Source: Carnobacterium_A sp047553015
Lineage (GTDB): Bacteria > Bacillota > Bacilli > Lactobacillales > Carnobacteriaceae
Reading direction: 5' to 3'
DNA: 64,000 nucleotides
Assembly (NCBI RefSeq): GCF_047553015.1
Contig: NZ_CP180212.1
Coordinates: forward strand, 868,001 to 932,000
The notes under the pieces are model-generated. The model did no database searches and was not told the origin of the DNA. It saw only the letters and a program-made list of their open reading frames with translations. The position numbers were made by a program, and so were the translations under genes. Positions 27,833 through 37,422 of the stretch are shown one piece after another; position 1 is the first letter of the stretch; each line of letters starts with the position of its first letter.

Positions 27833-30800
27833 TTGCAGTTAAAACGAATTGAAATTACTGGATTTAAATCATTTGCGGAGAAAACAATTATTGACTTTCA
27901 CGAAGGTGTTACAGCAGTAGTTGGACCAAACGGTAGTGGCAAGAGCAATATTACTGAAGCTATTCGCTGGGTTTTAGGAGAACAATCTGCAAAAAATTTA
28001 CGTGGAGGAAAGATGAATGACATCATTTTTGCTGGAACAGATTTGCGTAAACCATTAAATTTTGCAGAAGTAACCTTAGTTTTAGAAAATGAAGATCATT
28101 TTTTACCTTTGGATTTTTCAGAAATAAATATTACAAGACGGTTGCATCGCAGTGGAGATAGTGAGTTTTTTCTTAATAAACAAGCATGCAGGTTAAAAGA
28201 TATTGTAGAGTTATTTATGGACTCTGGTCTAGGGAAAGAATCTTTTTCGATTATTTCGCAAGGAAAGGTAGAAACTATTTTTAATAGTAAACCTGAAGAT
28301 CGTCGCTCTATTTTTGAAGAAGCAGCGGGCGTCTTTAAATATAAAACTCGTAAGAAAAAAGCTGAACAAAAATTAGTAGAAACAGAAGATAATTTAAGTC
28401 GTGTTCAAGATATTGTATACGAATTAGATAGTCAAATTGAACCATTAAAAATGCAAAGTAGTATTGCAAAAGATTATTTAATGCAAAAAGAGCAGTTAAG
28501 CGATGTAGAGATTGCGCTAACAGTCGTAGAAATAGAACAGTTAAAGAATCAAGCAGATAGTCAAAATCAAGAACTCGACTCTTTCAATCAACAGCTGAAA
28601 AAAATGCAAAAGACAAGTACGCAACTAGAGAAAGAACTACTAGAAGTAAAAAATGAAAAAAATAAGTTATCTGAAATAATAGATAGTGAACAAAATTCTT
28701 TAATGAAAGTCTTACAATACTATGAACAATTAGAAGGAAAAAAACAAGTCTTAAACGAAAGATCTAAGCATACTAAGCAAAGTCGACAACAATATGAACA
28801 ACAAAAGCAAGTAGCTAAAGAAAAAGTCGGAAAATTATCTGAAGAATTAAAACAAGTGACTAAGCGAATGACAAAAAAAAGTGAAGACCAAAAAACAGGT
28901 CATTCTCAATTGAAGAAAGCTCAAAAAGAACAACAACTGCTAGCTTCTGATAGTAAAGAAATCAGCGAACAACTTCGTGGCAATTATATCGACTTGATGC
29001 AAGAACAAACAAGTTTACGAAACGAACAAAACTATCTAGAAAAAAGCCTCAATCAAGTCTCTCAAAAAAAACTGAAATCTACCGCTAGAATAGCTGCTTT
29101 AGAATTAGAAAAAGAGCAATCTGAATTAAAACGAACAAAAATAATAGTAGATATGAAGGCAAACGAGCAAGAAATTGCAGAAAAGATTCTACATTATCAA
29201 GAACAACAAGTAATCGTTCAAGATAAACGCGTCCATCTGGAAAATGAAAATAAAAGAATGTTTGATGCATTACGAGTAGTTCAACAAGCTAAAGCAAAAA
29301 AAGAAAGTTTACAAGAACTAACAGATGATTATACTGGATTTTATCAAGGTGTAAAAGAGATACTGAAACATAAGGTGAAGATTGGTGGAGTAGTTGGAGC
29401 TGTTGCTGAGTTAATTAGTGTTCCTAAAGAAAGTGAAATAGCTATTGATATTGCATTAGGAGCTGCTTCGCAAAATATTGTTGTTCAAGATGAAATAAGT
29501 GCGCGTAACTCTATTAATTTTTTGAAACAAAAACGTTCTGGTCGAGCAACATTTTTGCCTTTGACAACTATAAAACCACGTCAATTACCGCTTTCTATTG
29601 AAAATAAGGTTAGAAATAGTACAGGTTTTATAGGGATAGCCTCTGAAATAGTTGAGTATCCTAAAGAAATCACATCAATTATTCAAAATTTATTAGGTAC
29701 GACTATAGTAGCTAAAGATTTGGAGTCCGCCAATAGTATTGCAAAAATGATTCAATTTGGCTACCGGGTTGTAACGCTTGAAGGAGATGTTATGAATGCT
29801 GGTGGTTCTATGACTGGTGGGGCAAGCAAAAAAGGGAATCAAAGCAGCCTGTTTTCTCGTAAAAATGAACTGGCTACGTTGAGTAAGCAAATTGACCAAA
29901 TGGAAAACAAGTTATTGACTAAAGAAGCAGAGGTCCGACAGCTTAAACAAACAGTGATAAAAGAAGAAGGAAAATTAGAAAAAGTGAGAGAGCTAGGCGA
30001 ACAACAACGACTAAAGGATCAAGAATTAAAAAATACACACACTATTATTCTTGAAAAATGTGATCGTTTAGTAAGAGAATTAAAGGGAAATCAATTTGAA
30101 GAACAAGAAGAAAGACAAGAAGAAAGTACTTATACAGAGCGTCTAAAGGCTATAACAGAAGAATTAGTCATACTAAAGGATAAAATGGATCAAACTAAAC
30201 GCCAAATTGAAATGGTTTCTTCTCAAGATGAAGAAAGAGAAGAGTTACAAGCTACTATTCTTCAAACGATTCAAGAACTAATGACTTCGTCTGCAACTAT
30301 TAAAGAACAGCTAACAAGTCTGGAAAATGAATACAATAGAATTGAGAATCAATTAGAGATAGAACAAAAAGAAGTAGATAAGTTGACATCATTTATCCAA
30401 GAAATTTCTCAATCAAATGGCGATCAAAAAATCTCTGAAGTCGATTTAATAGCTAAATCTTTTAAATTAAAAAAAGAAAAAGAACAAGTAGAAGATTCTT
30501 TAATTCTCCACAAAGAAAAACTTCTTTTGCTTCAGGAGCAGTTAAGCCAAATAGAACAAACCGTTGTTTTAAAAAATAATCAACAGCTATATGTTGTTGA
30601 GCAAAAAACAAAAGTGGAAGTTTCGTTGAACAGAAATGACGTCAGGATGGATAATCGATTAGTTTATTTAAATGAAGAATACAACCTAACTTTTGAAAGT
30701 GCTAAACAGCAACATACACTAGTAATGAAGATAGAAGAAGCAACACAAAAAGTCAGATTACTCAAATTAAGTATTCAAGAACTAGGTCATGTTAACTTAG

Positions 30801-31408
30801 GTGCGATTGAAGAATTTGAGCGCATTCACAGTCGTTATACTTTTTTAATAGAGCAACGCGATGATTTATTAGAAGCGAAGGAAAGTTTGTATGAAACGAT
30901 GAATGAAATGGATGAAGAAGTGATTCTTCGATTCACAGAGACGTTTAATGCTATTCGTTTTCGTTTCAGCAAAGTCTTTCCACAAATGTTTGGTGGTGGG
31001 ACGGCTGAACTACGCTTGACAGATCCTGAGAATGTACTAACTACTGGAATTGAAATTATCGTTCAACCACCAGGTAAAAAATTGCAACAGCTAAGTTTAC
31101 TATCTGGTGGCGAAAGAGCTTTTACTGCAATCGCATTATTATTTGCCATTATTCAAGTTAGACCTGTGCCGTTTTGTATTTTAGATGAAGTTGAAGCGGC
31201 GTTAGATGAAGCAAATGTCGTCCGCTTTGGTCGATATTTAAAAGAATTTGATAGAGATACGCAATTTATTGTTATTACTCATCGCAAAGGTACAATGGAA
31301 GAGGCGGATGTTTTGTATGGTGTTACGATGCAAGAATCTGGCGTATCTAAGATTGTCTCTGTTCGATTAGAAGAGACTGAACGAGAAAGTATGAATGTGG
31401 TGAACTAA
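27833..31408 (+). CDS. smc: Chromosome partition protein Smc
   Basis: 1191 residues from TTG 27833, the first codon to give the family start QLKRIEITGFKSFAEKT; AAGGAG lies 9 bases upstream. It forms the SMC-ScpAB condensin that organises the chromosome. Walker A GPNGSGKSN is in the N-terminal head, two long coiled coils flank a hinge at about 505-680, and the C-terminal head has LSGGERA and the Walker B FCILDEVEAALDEAN. ScpA and ScpB are not in this window. Confidence 0.96.
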   Translation: MQLKRIEITGFKSFAEKTIIDFHEGVTAVVGPNGSGKSNITEAIRWVLGEQSAKNLRGGKMNDIIFAGTDLRKPLNFAEVTLVLENEDHFLPLDFSEINITRRLHRSGDSEFFLNKQACRLKDIVELFMDSGLGKESFSIISQGKVETIFNSKPEDRRSIFEEAAGVFKYKTRKKKAEQKLVETEDNLSRVQDIVYELDSQIEPLKMQSSIAKDYLMQKEQLSDVEIALTVVEIEQLKNQADSQNQELDSFNQQLKKMQKTSTQLEKELLEVKNEKNKLSEIIDSEQNSLMKVLQYYEQLEGKKQVLNERSKHTKQSRQQYEQQKQVAKEKVGKLSEELKQVTKRMTKKSEDQKTGHSQLKKAQKEQQLLASDSKEISEQLRGNYIDLMQEQTSLRNEQNYLEKSLNQVSQKKLKSTARIAALELEKEQSELKRTKIIVDMKANEQEIAEKILHYQEQQVIVQDKRVHLENENKRMFDALRVVQQAKAKKESLQELTDDYTGFYQGVKEILKHKVKIGGVVGAVAELISVPKESEIAIDIALGAASQNIVVQDEISARNSINFLKQKRSGRATFLPLTTIKPRQLPLSIENKVRNSTGFIGIASEIVEYPKEITSIIQNLLGTTIVAKDLESANSIAKMIQFGYRVVTLEGDVMNAGGSMTGGASKKGNQSSLFSRKNELATLSKQIDQMENKLLTKEAEVRQLKQTVIKEEGKLEKVRELGEQQRLKDQELKNTHTIILEKCDRLVRELKGNQFEEQEERQEESTYTERLKAITEELVILKDKMDQTKRQIEMVSSQDEEREELQATILQTIQELMTSSATIKEQLTSLENEYNRIENQLEIEQKEVDKLTSFIQEISQSNGDQKISEVDLIAKSFKLKKEKEQVEDSLILHKEKLLLLQEQLSQIEQTVVLKNNQQLYVVEQKTKVEVSLNRNDVRMDNRLVYLNEEYNLTFESAKQQHTLVMKIEEATQKVRLLKLSIQELGHVNLGAIEEFERIHSRYTFLIEQRDDLLEAKESLYETMNEMDEEVILRFTETFNAIRFRFSKVFPQMFGGGTAELRLTDPENVLTTGIEIIVQPPGKKLQQLSLLSGGERAFTAIALLFAIIQVRPVPFCILDEVEAALDEANVVRFGRYLKEFDRDTQFIVITHRKGTMEEADVLYGVTMQESGVSKIVSVRLEETERESMNVVN

Positions 31409-31430
31409 AGTTAAAGGAGTTGGAGCTTGA

Positions 31431-32240
31431 ATGATTAAATTAATTGCAATAGACTTAGACGGCACATTGTTAACGAAAGATCGACTAATATCTGAAGAAA
31501 ATAAGCAAGCTATTTACGAAGCTAAAAAACAGGGGATAAAAGTTGTTTTGTGTACTGGGAGACCACTACTAGGAATGGTCCATTACTTGGAAGAGTTAAA
31601 TTTGAGAGAACCAGGAGATTATGGCATTACTTATAATGGTGGTTTAGTTCAAAAAACGGATACAGGAGAAATTTTATCTCAAAAAACATTGTCAAAAAAA
31701 GAGGTTCAAGAATTATATAAATTAAGTCAAGACATCAATATGCCTTGTAATTTTATAGATTTAGAAAGAGTATATGAGCCTCCTTATCCAGTTGGAAGAG
31801 AGTCGCTGTATCCAACAGTAATGAACGCTTTACCCTTTGTTTCTATTGCACCTGAAGAATTGTATGAAGATACAGTGATAAATAAAGTTGTTTTTTGTTA
31901 TGAGGAAGAAAGGTTAGACGAAGCTATTGCGAAAATACCTTCAGAATTTTTTGAAAGATTTACCTTAATGAAATCTAGACCAATTTTACTTGAGCTAATG
32001 AACAAAGAGGTAGATAAAGGTAAAGGGATTTCTGTACTTTGTGATCTTTTAGGAATCGATTCTCATGAAGTAATGGCCATAGGTGATGAAGCGAATGACT
32101 TTGCAATGATTGAGTTTGCTGGGACAGGGGTCGCTATGGAAAATGCTACTCTTGAAATAAAACAAATCGCTCAATTTGTAACTAAAAATAATAATGATCA
32201 TGGTGTTGCACATGCTATTCAAAAATTCGCTCTTCAATAA
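31431..32240 (+). CDS. Cof-type HAD-superfamily phosphatase (YidA-like)
   Basis: 269 residues. Catalytic aspartates D8 and D10 are in AIDLDGTLL, motif II lies in LCTGRP, and GDEANDFAMIEFAG supplies the last acidic motif. The central cap domain is of the Cof (type IIB) class. Such enzymes hydrolyse sugar phosphates or similar small phosphates; the substrate cannot be read from sequence. It is inserted between smc and ftsY, which are adjacent in Bacillus. Confidence 0.88.
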   Translation: MIKLIAIDLDGTLLTKDRLISEENKQAIYEAKKQGIKVVLCTGRPLLGMVHYLEELNLREPGDYGITYNGGLVQKTDTGEILSQKTLSKKEVQELYKLSQDINMPCNFIDLERVYEPPYPVGRESLYPTVMNALPFVSIAPEELYEDTVINKVVFCYEEERLDEAIAKIPSEFFERFTLMKSRPILLELMNKEVDKGKGISVLCDLLGIDSHEVMAIGDEANDFAMIEFAGTGVAMENATLEIKQIAQFVTKNNNDHGVAHAIQKFALQ

Positions 32241-32289
32241 ATAAGGTAAACAAGATAAGGTGCCTATAAAAAAGAAAAGGGGTAAGAGA

Positions 32290-33288
32290 ATGGGTTTTTT
32301 TGATAAAATAAAACGAGCCTTTACAGGTGAAGAAAAAATTGAAACAACTGAAGTGACAGAGAAATATGAAAAAGGATTGGAAAAAACACGTAAATCTTTT
32401 TCAGATCGGATGAATGAATTATTTGCAAATTTTAGAACAGTGGATGAAGATTTTTTTGAAGAATTAGAAGAAATTCTTATTGGTGCAGATGTTGGGTATG
32501 AAGCATCAATGGAAATCAGTGATGCACTACGTCAAGAGGTTAAATTGAAAAACGCTAAGAGTCAAGGCGAAGTGCAACAAGTGATTATCGAAAAAATGGT
32601 TGAAATTTATGAGAAAGATAATACAGAAAAACCAGAAATTAATATTAATAAAGAAGGGTTAACGGTTATTTTGGTCGTAGGGGTTAATGGTGTAGGTAAA
32701 ACAACGACCATTGGCAAAATGGCTAAGCGTTATCAAACAGAAGGGAAAACAGTTGTTTTAGCTGCTGGGGATACTTTTAGAGCAGGAGCGATTGAACAAT
32801 TAATTGTGTGGGGTGAGCGAGTGGGTGCCCAAGTTGTAACTGGTAAAGCTGGAAGTGATCCCGCGGCTGTTGTATTTGATGCTGTTCGTCAAGCTAAAAA
32901 ACAACAAGCAGATGTTTTGATTGTAGATACAGCTGGACGTTTGCAAAATAAAGTTAATTTGATGAATGAACTAGAAAAAATGAAACGTGTTATTGAGAAG
33001 GAAATCGTTGATGGCCCACATGAAGTGTTACTGGTTTTAGATGCAACGACTGGTCAGAATGCCATGGTTCAGGCGAAACAATTTAAACAAACAACGAACG
33101 TAACCGGGATTGTTTTAACAAAACTGGATGGAACAGCTAAGGGGGGCATTGTTTTAGCTATTCGTAAAGAATTAGATATACCAGTTAAACTTGTTGGCTT
33201 GGGTGAAGCAGTAGATGATTTGCAAGAGTTTGATCCAGGAGAATACATTTACGGTCTATTTAGTGGCTTGATTAAGGATTCAATGTAA
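32290..33288 (+). CDS. ftsY: Signal recognition particle receptor FtsY
   Basis: 332 residues from ATG 32290 (MGFFDKIKRAFTGEEK); the frame is open to 32260 but this start matches the family. A short charged A-region precedes the NG GTPase domain with GVNGVGKTTTIGKMA, the insertion-box region DTFRAGAIEQL, DTAGR and TKLDGTAKGG. It docks Ffh-ribosome complexes at the membrane. It precedes ylxM-ffh, so both SRP GTPases lie together. Confidence 0.96.
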   Translation: MGFFDKIKRAFTGEEKIETTEVTEKYEKGLEKTRKSFSDRMNELFANFRTVDEDFFEELEEILIGADVGYEASMEISDALRQEVKLKNAKSQGEVQQVIIEKMVEIYEKDNTEKPEININKEGLTVILVVGVNGVGKTTTIGKMAKRYQTEGKTVVLAAGDTFRAGAIEQLIVWGERVGAQVVTGKAGSDPAAVVFDAVRQAKKQQADVLIVDTAGRLQNKVNLMNELEKMKRVIEKEIVDGPHEVLLVLDATTGQNAMVQAKQFKQTTNVTGIVLTKLDGTAKGGIVLAIRKELDIPVKLVGLGEAVDDLQEFDPGEYIYGLFSGLIKDSM

Positions 33289-33307
33289 TCGAATGAGTGT
33301 AAATGGA

Positions 33308-33335
33308 AAAAGAGCCTGAAAGGGTTCTTTTTTTA
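33308..33335 (+). terminator. Terminator after ftsY
   Basis: AAAGAGCC pairs with GGGTTCTTT over a short loop, followed by a T-run. Confidence 0.55.
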
Positions 33336-33479
33336 TCTAAATGACTCATTTGTACTTAGTGCAAATAGAGAGGAAACAGCTTAAAAGTATTGACTATTTA
33401 GTCGATAATGAGTACGCTTAAGAAGTGCAAAAATGAGACTCACTGTAAAAATAGGTCAGATAAAGAAGGAAGAGTTAAA

Positions 33480-33821
33480 ATGGAAATAGAACGAACGAAC
33501 CGCATGAATGCGTTATTCGATTTTTATGGATCTTTACTCACTGAAAAGCAACAAAAATACATGTTGCTTTATTTTGCAGATGACTATTCTTTAGGTGAAA
33601 TTGCAGAAGATTTTGATGTGAGCCGACAAGCAATCTATGATAATATTCGTAGAACAGAACAAATTTTAACGGATTATGAAAAAAAATTGCATTTAGTAGA
33701 AAACTTCAATCAAACTGAAGGAACACTTAATGAATTTTCACATTATCTAAAGACTCACTATCCAAATGATAAAACAGTAGAAAACTATATTCAACAATTA
33801 AAAAAAGAATCAATAGAGTAA
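33480..33821 (+). CDS. ylxM: YlxM-family putative helix-turn-helix protein
   Basis: 113 residues from ATG 33480 (MEIERTNRMNALFDFYGSLLTEKQQKYM), with GAAGGAAG upstream; an in-frame ATG at 33408 is unlikely. The sigma-70 region-4-like helix-turn-helix is YSLGEIAEDFDVSRQAIYDNIRRTEQIL. In streptococci the homologue assists SRP assembly. It ends 16 bp before ffh. Confidence 0.93.
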   Translation: MEIERTNRMNALFDFYGSLLTEKQQKYMLLYFADDYSLGEIAEDFDVSRQAIYDNIRRTEQILTDYEKKLHLVENFNQTEGTLNEFSHYLKTHYPNDKTVENYIQQLKKESIE

Positions 33822-33837
33822 AGGAATGGTGAATTAA

Positions 33838-35262
33838 ATGGCATTTGAGGGATTATCAGAAAGATTGCAAAATGCAATGGCAAAAATGCGTCGTAAAGGC
33901 AAGGTATCTGAAGCAGACGTAAAAGAAATGATGCGTGAAGTAAGATTAGCTTTGTTAGAAGCAGACGTTAATTTTAAAGTAGTAAAAGATTTTGTGAGAG
34001 TTGTTAGCGAACGTGCAATAGGCTCAGAAGTATTAGAAAGTCTTTCGCCAAGTCAACAAATACTGAAAATCGTTAGTGAAGAGCTAACAAGCTTAATGGG
34101 TGGAGAACAAAGTACCATTCAAATGGCAGCAAAAGCTCCAACAGTTGTTATGATGGTCGGTTTGCAAGGTGCAGGTAAAACAACAACAGCTGGAAAACTA
34201 GTAAACTATTTGAAAAAAACGCAAAATAAACGTCCTATGATGATTGCAGCTGATATTTACCGTCCAGCCGCTATCCAACAGTTAGAAACATTAGGAGAAC
34301 AATTAGATATTCCAGTATTCTCAATGGGCGATCAAGTTAGTCCAGTGGAAATTGCTAAGCAAGGAATACAAAAAGCTAAAGAAGACCATCTTGATTTCGT
34401 TATTATTGATACGGCTGGTCGCTTACAAATAGATGAGACGTTGATGACTGAGCTGACAGATATTAAAGCTGCTGTAAATCCTACAGAGATTTTCCTAGTA
34501 GTGGATGCTATGACGGGTCAAGAAGCGGCGAATGTGGCAGCATCTTTCAACGAACAGTTAGACATCACAGGTGTCATCTTAACAAAATTAGATGGCGATA
34601 CTCGCGGTGGAGCAGCTCTTTCTATTCGTTCAGTTACTGGAAAACCAATTAAATTTGTTGGACAAGGTGAAAAATTAGATGCACTAGAGCCATTCTATCC
34701 TGATAGAATGGCTAATCGAATTCTTGGTATGGGAGATATGCTTACTTTAATTGAGAAAGCCCAACAGGATTTTGATGAGAAGAAAAATGAAGAAATGACA
34801 AAAAAATTAAAAGACAATAGTTTCGATTTTAATGATTTTATTGATCAAATGGATCAAGTGAGTAATATGGGCCCGCTAGAAGACATCCTTAAGATGATTC
34901 CGGGCATGAGTAATGCTCCAGGTCTTGAAAATTTACAAATAGATCCAAAAGATATGGCTCGCATGAAAGCCATCGTTTTATCGATGACACCTAAAGAGCG
35001 AAAAAATCCTGATATCTTATCTCAAAGTAGAAGACGTAGAATTGCAAGAGGTTCAGCAAGGCCGATTGCAGAAGTTAATCGTATGATTAAACAATTTAAC
35101 GAATCAAAAAAAATGATGAGTAAAATGACTAAAGGGAATTTTGATGGCATGGATGGAATGTTTGGCCAAGGTGTCAAAGGTAAAATAGGTAAAATGGCAA
35201 TGAATTCTATGGTTCGTAAAAATAAAAAGAAAGTCAAAAAGAAAAATAAAAACAAGCGGTAG
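33838..35262 (+). CDS. ffh: Signal recognition particle protein Ffh (SRP54)
   Basis: 474 residues. The NG domain has the P-loop GLQGAGKTTTAGKL, IDTAGRLQ and TKLDGDTRGGAAL. The methionine-rich M domain (about 300-450) binds 4.5S RNA and signal peptides and includes SRRRRIARGSA. The tail is very lysine-rich (about the last 20 residues). It targets membrane proteins to FtsY and the translocon. Confidence 0.97.
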   Translation: MAFEGLSERLQNAMAKMRRKGKVSEADVKEMMREVRLALLEADVNFKVVKDFVRVVSERAIGSEVLESLSPSQQILKIVSEELTSLMGGEQSTIQMAAKAPTVVMMVGLQGAGKTTTAGKLVNYLKKTQNKRPMMIAADIYRPAAIQQLETLGEQLDIPVFSMGDQVSPVEIAKQGIQKAKEDHLDFVIIDTAGRLQIDETLMTELTDIKAAVNPTEIFLVVDAMTGQEAANVAASFNEQLDITGVILTKLDGDTRGGAALSIRSVTGKPIKFVGQGEKLDALEPFYPDRMANRILGMGDMLTLIEKAQQDFDEKKNEEMTKKLKDNSFDFNDFIDQMDQVSNMGPLEDILKMIPGMSNAPGLENLQIDPKDMARMKAIVLSMTPKERKNPDILSQSRRRRIARGSARPIAEVNRMIKQFNESKKMMSKMTKGNFDGMDGMFGQGVKGKIGKMAMNSMVRKNKKKVKKKNKNKR

Positions 35263-35303
35263 AACCTAAAAAAAATAAAAAAAAGACTGTAAAGAAAAAA
35301 CAC

Positions 35304-35332
35304 TTTACAAGGATGAAATTTCCTGTTAATAT
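35304..35332 (+). promoter_or_regulatory. Promoter for rpsP
   Basis: TTTACA (35304-35309), 17-bp spacer, TAATAT (35327-35332), 37 bp upstream of the rpsP ATG. A small TGTAAAG/CTTTACA hairpin overlaps the -35. Confidence 0.7.
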
Positions 35333-35368
35333 ACTTATTGAGAGATAGTTAATGGAGGTGTAATAAAT

Positions 35369-35641
35369 ATGGCAGTAAAAATCCGCTTGAAACGTATGGG
35401 TTCTAAAAGAAATCCATTTTATCGTATAGTAGTTGCAGATTCTCGCGCTCCACGTGATGGACGCTTTATCGAACCTGTAGGCACATACAACCCAGTTGTT
35501 AGCCCAGCTGAAGTGAAATTGGACGAAGAATTAGTATTAAAATGGTTAGCTGAAGGTGCGCAACCGTCTGATACAGTCCGTAACATCCTTTCAAAAGAAG
35601 GCGTTATGAAAAAATTCCATGATTCAAAAAATAGCAAATAA
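35369..35641 (+). CDS. rpsP: 30S ribosomal protein S16
   Basis: 90 residues, full length: AVKIRLKRMGSKRNPFYRIVVADSR at the N-terminus and FIEPVGTYNPV following. GGAGGTG precedes the ATG. It heads the group rpsP-khpA, with rimM-trmD-rplS after a terminator, as in other Firmicutes. Confidence 0.97.
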   Translation: MAVKIRLKRMGSKRNPFYRIVVADSRAPRDGRFIEPVGTYNPVVSPAEVKLDEELVLKWLAEGAQPSDTVRNILSKEGVMKKFHDSKNSK

Positions 35642-35655
35642 AAAGGATGAGAACT

Positions 35656-35907
35656 ATGGCTGACATGAATGAGTTAATTCTTACCATTGTTCGTCCACTT
35701 GTTAGTTATCCGGAAAAACTACTCATTGATGTTGTTGAAAAAGATGATTTTTTAGAATATCAGTTATCTGTTGATCCAGATGATATAGGACGTTTAATAG
35801 GGAAAAAAGGTCGCGTAGCAAAAGCTATTCGAACAATTATCTACAGTGTTAAGGTCGAAGGACCAAAACGTGTTAGATTAATTATTCAAAATAGTGAAAA
35901 TTCTTGA
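35656..35907 (+). CDS. khpA: KH-domain RNA-binding protein KhpA (YlqC)
   Basis: 83 residues from ATG 35656; an in-frame ATG at 35647 overlaps the AAAGGATGAG that serves as ribosome-binding site. The KH signature IGRLIGKKGRVAKAIRTI contains the GxxG loop as GKKG. In streptococci KhpA pairs with KhpB/EloR and affects cell elongation. It ends the rpsP transcript before a terminator. Confidence 0.93.
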   Translation: MADMNELILTIVRPLVSYPEKLLIDVVEKDDFLEYQLSVDPDDIGRLIGKKGRVAKAIRTIIYSVKVEGPKRVRLIIQNSENS

Positions 35908-35911
35908 AGCA

Positions 35912-35942
35912 AGAAACCATTTCTAAGGAATGGTTTTTTTCT
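35912..35942 (+). terminator. Terminator after khpA
   Basis: AAACCATT (35914-35921) with AATGGTTT (35929-35936), 7-nt loop, T-run after. Confidence 0.75.
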
Positions 35943-35974
35943 TTTTTATATAATAAATTTTCAAACAAAACGTA

Positions 35975-35983
35975 TGGTACAAT
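35975..35983 (+). promoter_or_regulatory. Extended -10 promoter for rimM-trmD
   Basis: TGG-TACAAT extended -10, 45 bp upstream of the rimM start; no clear -35. Confidence 0.5.
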
Positions 35984-36027
35984 AAAAAAGAGCTAGCATA
36001 GAAAATTAAAAAGAAGTGAGGGACACT

Positions 36028-36543
36028 ATGACTAAATTATATAATGTAGGTAAAATTGTAAATACTCAAGGTATTAAAGGAGAAGTACGTGTTATTTCAA
36101 GAACAGACTTTCCAGAAAAACGGTATAAAAAGGGCTCAATACTATTGCTTGATCAACCGGGTAATAAAACGATAGAATTAGTAGTCGCTAGTCGTCGTAA
36201 ACACAAAACATTTGACATTGTATCATTTGAAAATCATCCTAATATTAATGATGTAGAAAAATACCGTGATGGAATTTTAAAAATAACTGAGGAACAAATG
36301 GGTGATTTACCGGAAAATGAATTTTATTTACACCAAATCATCGGTTTATCTGTTCAAGATGAAAAAGGACAAGAATTAGGTGAAATTACAGAAGTATTAT
36401 CACCAGGAGCGAATGATGTCTGGGTGATAAAACAATTAAACGGTAAAGACTTATTGATCCCTTATATAGAAGATATCGTATTAAAAGTTGATTTAGAAAA
36501 CGAATTAGTCACCATCCATGTGATGGAAGGGTTAATAGATTAA
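36028..36543 (+). CDS. rimM: 16S rRNA processing protein RimM
   Basis: 171 residues from ATG 36028 (MTKLYNVGKIVNTQGIKGEVRV), with AAGTGAGG upstream; the in-frame GTG at 36016 lies inside that ribosome-binding site. It has an N-terminal RimM barrel and a C-terminal PRC barrel (EFYLHQIIGLSVQDE..LIPYIEDIVLKVD). It binds S19 during 30S maturation. The stop shares one base with the trmD start (TAATG). Confidence 0.95.
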   Translation: MTKLYNVGKIVNTQGIKGEVRVISRTDFPEKRYKKGSILLLDQPGNKTIELVVASRRKHKTFDIVSFENHPNINDVEKYRDGILKITEEQMGDLPENEFYLHQIIGLSVQDEKGQELGEITEVLSPGANDVWVIKQLNGKDLLIPYIEDIVLKVDLENELVTIHVMEGLID

Positions 36544-37286
36544 TGAAAATTGATATTTTAACTTTATTTCCTAGAATGTTCGAAGGGCCTCTAACGGAAT
36601 CAATTATTGGCAAAGCAATAGAAAAAAAACTATTGAATGTTACCATAAGAAATTTTCGGGATTATTCTGAAAATAAGCACCGCAATGTTGATGATTATCC
36701 ATATGGTGGAGGTGCAGGTATGTTGTTGACTGCTCAGCCAATATTTAGTGGGTTAGATGCAATCGAAGCTGAAAATCCTGAGACAACCAAACGAGTTATT
36801 TTGTTAGATCCAGCAGGTGTCCCTTTTACACAAAGTCTTGCTGAAGAACTATCAGAGGAAAGTCACTTAGTTTTTATATGTGGTCATTACGAAGGTTACG
36901 ACGAAAGAATACGCACACTAGTAACGGATGAAATATCATTGGGAGACTTCGTTCTAACTGGTGGAGAGCTAGGAGCGATGGTCCTAATTGATGCGGCTGT
37001 TCGATTGTTACCAGAAGTATTGGGGAATGATGAGTCTGCTAAAACCGATTCTCACTCAACAGGTTTGTTGGAGCACCCTCAATATACGAGACCTGCAGAA
37101 TTTCGCGGCATGAAAGTACCCGACGTCCTAATTAGTGGAAACCATAAAAAAATAGCAGAATGGCAAGAAAAAGAATCGTTGCGTCGGACTTATTTGAGAA
37201 GACCAGACATGTTGACAGATACCGTCTTTACAAAAGATCAAAAAAAATGGCTAGATGATATTAAAAAAGAAACGAATTTATTATAA
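36543..37286 (+). CDS. trmD: tRNA (guanine-37-N1)-methyltransferase TrmD
   Basis: 247 residues, SPOUT knot enzyme that methylates G37 and prevents frameshifting. Motifs: MKIDILTLFPRMFEG, DDYPYGGGAGM, ICGHYEGYDERI (knot and SAM site), and ISLGDFVLTGGELGAM with the essential aspartate. Translation is coupled to rimM. Confidence 0.97.
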   Translation: MKIDILTLFPRMFEGPLTESIIGKAIEKKLLNVTIRNFRDYSENKHRNVDDYPYGGGAGMLLTAQPIFSGLDAIEAENPETTKRVILLDPAGVPFTQSLAEELSEESHLVFICGHYEGYDERIRTLVTDEISLGDFVLTGGELGAMVLIDAAVRLLPEVLGNDESAKTDSHSTGLLEHPQYTRPAEFRGMKVPDVLISGNHKKIAEWQEKESLRRTYLRRPDMLTDTVFTKDQKKWLDDIKKETNLL

Positions 37287-37301
37287 AATAAGGAAAACTA
37301 C

Positions 37302-37330
37302 TTTACACTCTTTTTAGGATGTGGTAGACT
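37302..37330 (+). promoter_or_regulatory. Promoter for rplS
   Basis: TTTACA (37302-37307), 17-bp spacer, TAGACT (37325-37330). It leaves a leader of about 85 nt before the rplS ATG. Confidence 0.6.
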
Positions 37331-37336
37331 ATCTTA

Positions 37337-37422
37337 GTGAGTGGGGAAAACCTGCTGAAATAACGATATTCCGCTGTATCCAAATGGTGATGTATGAATG
37401 TTTGTTGGAAGGAGAAAAAAAC
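37337..37422 (+). promoter_or_regulatory. Possible rplS leader (L19-leader type)
   Basis: About 85 nt of untranslated RNA lie between the promoter and the rplS ATG. Firmicutes are known to carry an L19 autoregulatory leader here. I could not match its fold by eye, so this rests on place and length only. Confidence 0.3.
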
